Under the pieces are notes generated by a model. The model did not search any database and was not told where the DNA came from. It saw only the letters and a list, made by a program, of their open reading frames with translations. From the NCBI GenBank assembly GCA_017939855.1, contig JAGAZW010000162.1, positions 1-5,194 of the forward strand: DNA of 5,194 nt, in the 5' to 3' direction. This document shows, in pieces, positions 1 to 5,194 of the stretch. The translations under genes were made by a program, and so were the position numbers. Positions within the stretch are counted from its first letter, which is position 1; each line of letters begins with the position of its first letter. Source of the DNA: Clostridia bacterium (GTDB lineage: Bacteria > Bacillota > Clostridia > Oscillospirales > Acutalibacteraceae).

Positions 1-570
1 AATAATTATAATTCCCAAAAGGACTCTATTTTCTCTGGCGGGAGGTACTATTATCGCAATAAACATACCGTATAGTGCCACACCTAAAGCACTTAATGCT
101 CTTATTGGCAAAATACTGCCTGAAAGTGCGCCTAAAAACGTACCACTGACCCAGCCTATGAGGGATATAAGAATAAGACCGTAGCAGTAATACGGAGAGA
201 GTTTGCCGGGAACAGAGGAGCTGACCCCGAAAATTTCATCCGTATTTCCGAAGGCTACAAAAAATCTGTGTATCATAGGAGTAGAGGTAGAAAATTTTTG
301 TGATAGGGAAGAGGACATAAGGCTATATCTTAAATTAATGATTAACTGTGAAAGAGCCATTTCTATGTAACTTGAAGATGCAGAAATAAGGCCGAGGGCT
401 GCAAATTGACCGGCAGAAGTAAGGTTAGTGGCGGAAATGAGTACAGACTCAAAAACACTTAACCCTGCATCAGTCGCAGTAATACCGAAGGTAAATGAAA
501 CAGCTAAATAACCTAAGAAAATGGGTATGCCGTGCTTTATTCCTCTTATAAAATTAGTCATACGGTTCAT
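1..570 (-). CDS. azlC: AzlC family branched-chain amino acid exporter subunit, 3'-truncated by window edge
   Basis: This is the large membrane subunit of the AzlC/AzlD exporter, which in characterised relatives moves branched-chain amino acids (and toxic analogues) out of the cell. 190 codons are visible; the family is usually about 230-240 residues, so some 40-50 C-terminal residues lie off the left edge. Family signatures seen are the N-terminal GIKHGIPIFLGYLAVSFTFG (residues 10-29), the GLSVFES segment (36-42), SAGQFAALGL (52-61) and the LIINLRYSLMSSSLS block (76-90). Hydrophobic stretches near residues 15-32, 43-62, 127-148 and 158-177 fit a polytopic membrane protein. The start at 570 is chosen because AGAGG (576-580 on the complement) lies 5 bases upstream; the next Met, residue 4, would be 14 bases away. 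It is transcribed divergently from the large secreted protein gene. A small azlD gene would be expected just downstream, outside the window. The family call is firm; the transported substrate is inferred from the family. Confidence 0.93.
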   Translation of the reverse strand, partial: MNRMTNFIRGIKHGIPIFLGYLAVSFTFGITATDAGLSVFESVLISATNLTSAGQFAALGLISASSSYIEMALSQLIINLRYSLMSSSLSQKFSTSTPMIHRFFVAFGNTDEIFGVSSSVPGKLSPYYCYGLILISLIGWVSGTFLGALSGSILPIRALSALGVALYGMFIAIIVPPARENRVLLGIIII

Positions 571-620
571 AATATCCTCTGTTCTCCCCAAATCGCTACT
601 AAAATTTTAGATTATATAAT

Positions 621-649
621 ATTTTAACACTTTTTTGAGGATATGTAAA
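621..649 (-). promoter_or_regulatory. Predicted sigma-A promoter of azlC
   Basis: On the minus strand TTTACA (644-649) is followed after exactly 17 bases by TAAAAT (621-626). This predicts a start near 614 and a leader of about 44 nt before the azlC start codon. A second -10-like TATAAT (611-616 on the complement) lies slightly downstream but has no good -35 at the right distance. No operator palindrome was recognised. Confidence 0.6.
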
Positions 650-729
650 TAAATTTTAAAGCATTTTTAAAAACAGAAACGAATACAACAAAAAGTGCAG
701 TAAACAGTATAAAAAGTTAATATAAGTTA

Positions 730-758
730 TTGACATTATACAAATGGAATGATAGAAT
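730..758 (+). promoter_or_regulatory. Predicted sigma-A promoter of the YD-repeat protein gene
   Basis: A perfect TTGACA -35 box (730-735) is separated by 17 bases from TAGAAT (753-758), one mismatch from the -10 consensus. Transcription should start near 764-766, giving a leader of roughly 158 nt before the ATG at 923. The promoter is strong by sequence, so control is likely to act after initiation, through the downstream leader and terminator. Confidence 0.72.
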
Positions 759-764
759 GAAAAT

Positions 765-853
765 AAAGAAAGGAAATATATGGAAGAATAAACGCAAACG
801 GCCTAAAAAGTACGAATAAAAACAATTATATGTAAGTATGTCCGCCTAACCGA
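765..853 (+). promoter_or_regulatory. Candidate structured leader, possibly a degenerate c-di-GMP-I (GEMM-like) riboswitch
   Basis: Seen: a purine-rich GGAAA (772-776), then a weak hairpin 777-790 (arms TATAT and GAATA, one A-A mismatch and one T-G wobble) capped by GGAA, a GNRA tetraloop. Next come ACGCAAAC (792-799) and CGGCCTAA (799-806). CGG (799-801) can pair with CCG (842-844), and CCTAA faces TATG (837-840), resembling the 11-nt tetraloop receptor. The segment ends CCTAACCGA (845-853). Known: c-di-GMP-I riboswitches have GGGCAAA, a GNRA-capped helix, GACGCAAAGC, a helix carrying a tetraloop receptor, and a closing ACCGA-like strand, in that order. Against: the first motif is GGAAA rather than GGCAAA, ACGCAAA is not followed by GC, and the predicted start leaves little RNA for the 5' strand of the closing helix. 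The identity is therefore tentative; a structured regulatory leader of some kind is more secure because of the terminator that follows. Confidence 0.35.
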
Positions 854-899
854 TTAGTTCTTTACGTTTCCTGCAAGAGAACTGTCGGTTTATTTTAAT
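848..899 (+). terminator. Intrinsic terminator in the leader (attenuator)
   Basis: AACCGA (848-853) pairs with TCGGTT (885-890), and AGTTCT (856-861) pairs with AGAACT (878-883). These two perfect 6-bp blocks are separated only by TT opposite G. T862-G877 and T863-A876 can extend the stem, leaving a loop of about 12 nt. The T-rich run TATTTTAATT (891-900) follows directly. The hairpin lies after the predicted promoter and before the ATG at 923, with no gene ending upstream on this strand, so it would stop transcripts of the large gene itself. Its 5' arm overlaps the end of the candidate riboswitch, the usual arrangement for switching between aptamer and terminator. Confidence 0.72.
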
Positions 900-907
900 T
901 CAGTATG

Positions 908-915
908 AAAGGAAG
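908..915 (+). promoter_or_regulatory. Ribosome binding site deciding the start at 923
   Basis: AAAGGAAG lies 7 bases before ATG 923. Two other in-frame ATGs exist. The one at 905 overlaps or precedes this site and has no purine-rich stretch of its own upstream; the one at 917 is only 1 base away from it. The start at 923 also gives a compact signal peptide beginning MKNYCR. Confidence 0.75.
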
Positions 916-922
916 TATGTTT

Positions 923-1006
923 ATGAAAAACTACTGTAGGTTATTGGCCCTTGTGTTGTCGTTTGCGATTATTTTTACAGCACTACCTGTTCTTCCTTCT
1001 GTGGCA
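923..1006 (+). other. Sec signal peptide of the YD-repeat protein
   Basis: Residues 1-28 have a short basic n-region (K2, R6), a hydrophobic core from LLALVLS to about residue 22, and a small-residue c-region LPSVA followed by EPSAQE. Cleavage after SVA (residue 28) is likely; cleavage after PSA (residue 32) is an alternative. No lipobox cysteine is placed for lipoprotein processing, since the only Cys (residue 5) precedes the core. Confidence 0.85.
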
Positions 1007-4000
1007 GAACCGTCAGCACAAGAAACGGTTTATGCCACCGACGACACAGATATTACGCAAACACAGACGCAAGTTTCGGGGGAGTCTTATCCTCTTTACG
1101 AGATTATAGAAAAGCGTGAATCTGATACTAAGCATTTTCGTATGAGTGACGGTAGTATTACTGCAGCAGTTTACCCATATGATGTGCATTTTAAAAATTC
1201 CGAGGGTGAATTTTTGGACATTGATAATAGTTTGGCGTCCGAAAACGACGGCAATGATAAAGTGTTGTCCAACCAAAACAATGAAACCTTTGTTAAGTTT
1301 ATGAAAAAAAGCAACCCTAATAAGCTTTATACAATTAATAAAGGTGAGCATAAAATTAAAGTATCTATTGAAGGCGTTTCTAAGGTTGAAGCTACCGAAG
1401 AAAGCAGTACAGGTGATATTTTAACAGATAGTAAGTACCAACTAAAAAATATAGGTAGCAAAATTACTTATACTGATATTTTAGATAATACTGACATAGA
1501 ATTCACCTTAATATCAACAGAGCTTAAAGAAAATATTATTTTAAAAGAAAAGGTTGATTTTAACAGCCTTGTTTATACATACCATTTAAACAACAGTCTT
1601 GATGCGGTTCAAAAAGACAGCAAAAATATTGAGGTTTTTGATAAAGACGCTAATTTTATATTTAATATTTCAGCTCCTGTTATGTGGGACAGCGAGGGTA
1701 ATTATTTTGATGATCTAACTCTCGAAATTTTAGAGGAGAAAAACAGTAAAATAAAGGTTAAATTAGTATGGAAAGCACCTGAAAGCGCCCAATATCCTGT
1801 AACGATTGACCCTGTAATGAGCTTTTGTATTGACAGAAATAACATACAGGATACCCACATAATCAGCGCATATCCCACTACTAATTATGATGCAAACAAT
1901 CATATTCGTATAAGAAATAACGGATATGCAATGCTCAAGTTTCCGACTCCCTCGTTAAATAGCGGCGATAAAATCATTAATGCACAGTTAGTTCTCACTC
2001 CATACGGTGCATTTGATAATTCGTTAAGTATATATACTAATGAAAATTCTTATAACCCTCCGCTTTATATAACTGCGCATAAAATACTGCGCAGCTGGAG
2101 CGAAACTACCGCAACCTATACAAACGTTAATCCCGACAACGGATTTTATGACAGTACGGTTCAGTCCTATCGTGTTGTAGACGGTGACGGTTCTCAATAC
2201 GCCTGGGACATAACCCGACTTGTAAATGAATGGACAGAAGGGTATGCTTCAAATTACGGTATATTATTAAAGTATGCTGCAGCTCCATCTGACGGAAGTA
2301 TGTTTGATTCATTTTTCTGTTCTACAAACGGAGCGTATATAGCTTCATATGCTTGGCCGCAGATGATTTACCAATATGTTAATACAACAGGAATTGAAGA
2401 TTATTTTTCCTATCACACCCAGAGTATCGGTTATGCAGGAACCGGTTACACAAATGATTTATCAGGAAACTTAACCCTTGTAAACAACGTATTTACAACG
2501 GGCGGTTCACTTATGCCCATTTCAGTATCACTGGTATATAATACAAGCAATGTAACAACTACACATATGCCATATGGTCGTGGTTGGCATTTAAACTGGG
2601 CACAAAAAATCGACTGGTCGGTAAAATCTAACTATAACAGCACACAGTATGCAAAATATACCGACGGTGACGGGACGGCGCATTTTTTTGAGTTGGATGC
2701 TTCTACGAAAAATGGTACAGACGAAATAAACCCCGATAGAAAGATATATTTTATTAATTCTACCGGCGACTACAAAATGACCGACAGCAGCGGTACATGT
2801 ATGTATTTTAAACGTAACGGTACCCTTAATAAGTGGTATCTGTATAAGGTTGAAGATATATACGGCAATTATATACAGATTACCCTTAATTCCTCCGATC
2901 TTAATCGGGTGGAAAGAGTAGAGTCTTCTACAGGCAGTGTTGTGGATTTTGTTTATAGCCAGTTTGGATTTTTGACCCAAATAAAATATTATGATGAAGG
3001 TGCGGAAAAAATAATCCGTATAGGCTATAACAAATATGTTACAACCCACAATAATTGTGTAAGCGATATAACCTATCCTGATAATACCGCCGTTCAGTAT
3101 CACTATTACGATACTACAAAATATCTGTCAAAAGCGGTGGATATTGGCGGACAGAGTATAGTTTATAATTATAAATGGACTACTCCTATGAGGGTTAATT
3201 ATGTTGCCGAACAAAGCAGCACATCCGAAATCGGCAACGAGATGTCAATGACCTATCAGTCAACCGCCACAGTTTTTAACGATGTTACAAACAACCGTAA
3301 ATACTTATATACATTTGCCCAGAACGGAACCCTTAAAAGTGCGGTTGACATCACCGCCAACGACGGTAACGGCTATGGTCAGTACTATGAGTATAATAAC
3401 GGTATCACAACCGAAACTACAGGTACAGGGAATCTCACCTTTATAAGCAAAACTCAGAAAAGCACAGTTAATCTTATCAAAAACCATAGTTTTGAGAGCA
3501 GCACAAATCTGCCCACATTCCAAGTGTGGAACGAAACTATTGGCACCTCTACAGGTGGTGTGAGTACAAGTAAGAGTAATATAGGAAGTTACTCATATAA
3601 ACTTTATAGACATGAGCAAAGCAATTCTTCATGTGTGTTAGGATTTTATTCGGTAAATCTTACGGGCGGTGTAACTTATACTCTTTCTGCGTACGTTAAT
3701 ACTTCTCAAATGGTATCTACTGGCAAGGGAGCCAGTGTATTAGCAATTTGCAGCGATTTTCGAACAGAAAGCCAATATGTAACTGAAACAAGTGATACAT
3801 GGCAACGTATATCCGTGACCTTTACGCCAAGCGTTTCGGAATACGTAAGTATCTGTATGACTCTAAGCGGTGCTACAGGTAGCGTTTATTTCGATAATAT
3901 TCAGCTTGAAGTGGGAGATTTATCCGAATATAATCTGCTTGAAAACGCAGGATTTGAAAGAGACACTTCTACTACGCCTGACGGTTGGTATGCCTCCGCC

Positions 4001-5194
4001 GCCAAAGGAACTATATCCACAAGCGTTTATGCTTCTGGCGCTCATTCCTTAAAATTTGAGGGCGGAACCAGTAAACACATACACGTTTATCAACCTGTAA
4101 AGGTGCCTAATGGTAAAAACGGAGATGTTTATGTAATATCTGCATTTGCCAAGGCGACGTCTGTTCCCGCAATGGGATACAGATATTCTGTTATGGTGCG
4201 TTTTATTAAAAGTGGCAGTATAGTAAACGAACAAAATATTCTGTTTAATTCCTACACCACCGAATGGCAGAAGGTATCAGGTGCTGCAAAGGCAACGGGT
4301 GATTATGATACTATACAGTTTTGGCTGCTATACTATAATAATTGCAATACAGTTTATTTTGACAACGCCCAACTTGTAAAGGATACCTTTGGTACAACCT
4401 ATACCTACGATTCAAACGGTAATCTTATAAGTACGATTGATTTGCAGGGACAAGAGGAATACACCTTTAAGTATAATAGCAATAATCAGCTTATAAAGGA
4501 AACCAACATTTCGGGAAGCAAAATATTCTATACATATAACAGCTCTAAAAAGCAACAATTAGACCTTGTATCCGCCGGAGGCAACAGCACCTATTATGAT
4601 TATGACAGTCACGGTAATGCAGTGACAACTTCCACCTACGGCAGCGGACTTACAGACGGTACATACTATTACGTGCAGAATGTATATTATTCGAAATATT
4701 TTAATGTTGTCAATTCGGGAACAACAAGTGGGACGGCAGTTATTATTGAAGATTTGAAACAGAATAGTGCCCAGCGTTGGAAACTGATTAAAAATACCGA
4801 TGGCAGTTACAGTATGTCTCCCGAATGTGCGCCGAGTATGCTTCTAAGTGTCAAGGGATCCACTTTATCTAACGCCAACACACTTGCGTTATATCCTTCC
4901 GGTGCGCAAAGCTATCAAAAATTCAATCTTGTAAAGCAAAGCGGAAATGTATATTATTTCGATATAACTGGTAGCACCAATTATTCCGTTGAGTGTAGTG
5001 AGAGCTATATTTATTCCCATACCATGCATCACGGTCAGTTGCAACAATTTGTGTTAATCCCTGCTCGTGGTAATCACACGGCTCAATATCCTGCGATAAT
5101 TTCCACTGCCACCTACACCGAAAACGGTGAATATACCTCATCTGTGACCGACAGCAGAGGCAATACTGTAAGCTATGAGTATAATGAGGATAGG
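923..5194 (+). CDS. Secreted RHS/YD-repeat protein with DNRLRE, carbohydrate-binding-like and ricin-B-like domains; 3'-truncated
   Basis: One frame stays open for 1424 codons to the window edge. Order by residue: signal peptide 1-28; Thr/Gln-rich linker to about 52; beta-rich N-terminal region to about 297, ending YPVTIDP as in WapA-like wall proteins; DNRLRE-type domain about 305-470; RHS-associated region about 490-848; two jelly-roll carbohydrate-binding-like domains 849-998 and 1004-1153; YD repeats 1159-1237; ricin-B-type lectin domain 1245-1381; YD repeats from 1392 to the edge. Relatives are exported, large, beta-rich proteins. In studied members the YD repeats form a hollow shell, and some carry a C-terminal toxin used in contact-dependent competition. 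The C-terminus here is unseen, so toxin, adhesin and wall-anchored roles remain open. The glycan-binding domains suggest attachment to polysaccharide or host glycans (inference). Expression is probably attenuated by the leader terminator. No frameshift or in-frame stop was found. The family call is firm, the biological role is not. Confidence 0.93.
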   Translation, partial: MKNYCRLLALVLSFAIIFTALPVLPSVAEPSAQETVYATDDTDITQTQTQVSGESYPLYEIIEKRESDTKHFRMSDGSITAAVYPYDVHFKNSEGEFLDIDNSLASENDGNDKVLSNQNNETFVKFMKKSNPNKLYTINKGEHKIKVSIEGVSKVEATEESSTGDILTDSKYQLKNIGSKITYTDILDNTDIEFTLISTELKENIILKEKVDFNSLVYTYHLNNSLDAVQKDSKNIEVFDKDANFIFNISAPVMWDSEGNYFDDLTLEILEEKNSKIKVKLVWKAPESAQYPVTIDPVMSFCIDRNNIQDTHIISAYPTTNYDANNHIRIRNNGYAMLKFPTPSLNSGDKIINAQLVLTPYGAFDNSLSIYTNENSYNPPLYITAHKILRSWSETTATYTNVNPDNGFYDSTVQSYRVVDGDGSQYAWDITRLVNEWTEGYASNYGILLKYAAAPSDGSMFDSFFCSTNGAYIASYAWPQMIYQYVNTTGIEDYFSYHTQSIGYAGTGYTNDLSGNLTLVNNVFTTGGSLMPISVSLVYNTSNVTTTHMPYGRGWHLNWAQKIDWSVKSNYNSTQYAKYTDGDGTAHFFELDASTKNGTDEINPDRKIYFINSTGDYKMTDSSGTCMYFKRNGTLNKWYLYKVEDIYGNYIQITLNSSDLNRVERVESSTGSVVDFVYSQFGFLTQIKYYDEGAEKIIRIGYNKYVTTHNNCVSDITYPDNTAVQYHYYDTTKYLSKAVDIGGQSIVYNYKWTTPMRVNYVAEQSSTSEIGNEMSMTYQSTATVFNDVTNNRKYLYTFAQNGTLKSAVDITANDGNGYGQYYEYNNGITTETTGTGNLTFISKTQKSTVNLIKNHSFESSTNLPTFQVWNETIGTSTGGVSTSKSNIGSYSYKLYRHEQSNSSCVLGFYSVNLTGGVTYTLSAYVNTSQMVSTGKGASVLAICSDFRTESQYVTETSDTWQRISVTFTPSVSEYVSICMTLSGATGSVYFDNIQLEVGDLSEYNLLENAGFERDTSTTPDGWYASAAKGTISTSVYASGAHSLKFEGGTSKHIHVYQPVKVPNGKNGDVYVISAFAKATSVPAMGYRYSVMVRFIKSGSIVNEQNILFNSYTTEWQKVSGAAKATGDYDTIQFWLLYYNNCNTVYFDNAQLVKDTFGTTYTYDSNGNLISTIDLQGQEEYTFKYNSNNQLIKETNISGSKIFYTYNSSKKQQLDLVSAGGNSTYYDYDSHGNAVTTSTYGSGLTDGTYYYVQNVYYSKYFNVVNSGTTSGTAVIIEDLKQNSAQRWKLIKNTDGSYSMSPECAPSMLLSVKGSTLSNANTLALYPSGAQSYQKFNLVKQSGNVYYFDITGSTNYSVECSESYIYSHTMHHGQLQQFVLIPARGNHTAQYPAIISTATYTENGEYTSSVTDSRGNTVSYEYNEDR
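1835..2332 (+). other. DNRLRE-type domain in the YD-repeat protein
   Basis: Residues about 305-470 begin DTHIISAYPTTNYDANNHIRI, continue with YAMLKFPTPSLNSGDKII and NAQLVLTPYG, then AHKILRSWSETTATYTNVNP, and end WDITRLVNEWTEGYASNYGI. This order (D-x-x-I...P-x-x-NY, a KF strand, A-x-L-x-L, W-x-E...T-x-T, W-DIT-LV-x-W, NYGI-L) is characteristic of the DNRLRE family, a beta-sandwich module common near the N-terminus of Gram-positive secreted RHS proteins. Its molecular role is poorly known. Confidence 0.82.
2390..3466 (+). other. RHS-associated region preceding the YD repeats
   Basis: Residues about 490-848 start GIEDYFSYHTQS, then GYTNDLSGNLTLV, MPISVSLVYN and PYGRGWHLNW, a block typical of Gram-positive RHS proteins, where it begins the shell. 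It continues with YTDGDGTAHFFEL, YKVEDIYGNYIQIT and degenerate YD-like units such as FVYSQFGFLTQIKYYDEG and ITYPDNTAVQYHYYD (around 676-730). Confidence 0.8.
3467..4381 (+). repeat. Tandem pair of carbohydrate-binding-like jelly-roll domains
   Basis: Two diverged copies of a roughly 150-residue unit. Copy 1 (residues 849-998) starts NLIKNHSFE and ends GSVYFDNIQLEVGD; copy 2 (1004-1153) starts NLLENAGFE and ends NTVYFDNAQLVKD. Both carry GSYSYKL or GAHSLKF, then TYTLSAYV or YVISAFAK, then TWQRISVTF or EWQKVSGAA. The spacing between the VYFDN motifs is 156 residues. The pattern matches CBM4/9-like sandwiches often found in cell-surface proteins. They interrupt the RHS/YD tract. Ligand unknown; binding-site aromatic residues cannot be assigned from sequence alone. 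Confidence 0.75.
4397..4633 (+). repeat. YD repeats, first clear block
   Basis: Residues 1159-1237 contain successive units TYTYDSNGNLISTIDLQG, YTFKYNSNNQLIKETNISG, IFYTYNSSKKQQLDLVSAGG and YYDYDSHGNAVTTSTYG. They follow the YD consensus (Y-x-YD-x-x-G-x-L), with drift in units 2 and 3. In known RHS proteins such strands spiral into the shell wall. Confidence 0.85.
4655..5065 (+). other. Ricin-B-type lectin domain inserted in the YD tract
   Basis: Residues about 1245-1381 begin DGTYYYVQNVYYSKYFNVVN and GTAVIIEDLKQ, then a first Q-x-W motif (AQRWKL, Q1284-W1286). A second subdomain runs through MLLSVKGSTLSNANTLALY to YQKFNL, and a third through YYFDITGSTNYSVEC to LQQFVL. Three subdomains each ending in Q-x-W or Q-x-F are the hallmark of the ricin-B beta-trefoil. 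In the second and third the aromatic is Phe instead of Trp. The domain probably binds glycans, but sugar-binding Asp residues cannot be assigned with certainty. Confidence 0.75.
5096..5194 (+). repeat. YD repeats resume after the lectin domain, cut by window edge
   Basis: Residues 1392-1424 read IISTATYTENGEYTSSVTDS and then RGNTVSYEYNEDR, a characteristic unit of clostridial RHS proteins. The tract was therefore interrupted by the lectin domain and continues off the right edge. Confidence 0.8.

Noticed and set aside
661..698. Loose inverted repeat GCATTTTT / AAAAAGTGC upstream of the plus-strand promoter
   Set aside because: A/T-run pairing with a bulge is expected by chance in this AT-rich stretch, and it does not overlap either promoter core.
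780..791. Tiny leader ORF: ATG at 780 followed by two Glu codons and a stop, preceded by AAAGGAA; also a start-stop ATGTAA at 830 and a three-codon ORF at 838
   Set aside because: Too short to distinguish from chance in AT-rich DNA. No run of regulatory codons as in amino acid attenuators.
571..922. Possible small RNA gene, tRNA or mobile-element end in the intergenic region
   Set aside because: No tRNA-like cloverleaf, terminal inverted repeats or transposase remnants are visible. Apart from the two promoters, leader and terminator, nothing further is recognised here.
905..925. Alternative in-frame starts at 905 and 917 for the large gene
   Set aside because: Neither has a properly spaced ribosome binding site; AAAGGAAG at 908-915 fits the ATG at 923.
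1013..5141. Several open frames of 60-170 codons inside the large gene: minus strand 1013-1351, 2127-2312, 2591-3103, 3305-3523, 4049-4234, 4923-5141; plus strand 3870-4052
   Set aside because: All overlap the continuous 1424-codon frame, which has clear domain homology throughout. Their translations show no recognisable family and they lack convincing ribosome binding sites, so they are shadows.

Overview
The window suggests a low-G+C Gram-positive anaerobe of the Clostridia, probably a gut-type Oscillospiraceae or Lachnospiraceae relative. This rests on the AT-rich DNA, the AT-rich intergenic region with consensus-like sigma-A promoters, purine-rich ribosome binding sites, and the style of the large secreted YD-repeat protein. 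No species can be named from the sequence alone.

Layout: two divergent genes, each cut by a window edge, with about 350 bases of regulatory DNA between them. On the minus strand, positions 1-570 hold the first 190 codons of an AzlC-family branched-chain amino acid exporter subunit; its C-terminus, and any azlD partner, lie off the left edge. On the plus strand, one ORF opens at 923 and stays open for 1424 codons to the right edge. It encodes a very large exported RHS/YD-repeat protein: signal peptide, WapA-like N-terminal beta region, DNRLRE-type domain, RHS-associated region, two consecutive carbohydrate-binding-like jelly rolls, YD repeats, a ricin-B-type lectin domain inserted into the YD tract, then YD repeats again at the edge. 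Its C-terminus, where such proteins often carry a variable or toxic domain, is not in the window.

The intergenic region holds a promoter for each gene. The plus-strand promoter (TTGACA, 17 bases, TAGAAT) predicts a leader of about 158 nt. This leader contains an upstream segment with several c-di-GMP-I (GEMM) riboswitch-like signatures, followed by a good intrinsic terminator hairpin that ends about 24 bases before the start codon. A terminator inside the leader of a surface-protein gene is best explained as transcription attenuation. The c-di-GMP assignment is tentative because parts of the consensus are missing.

The two genes show no obvious functional link. The divergent arrangement looks like simple adjacency.
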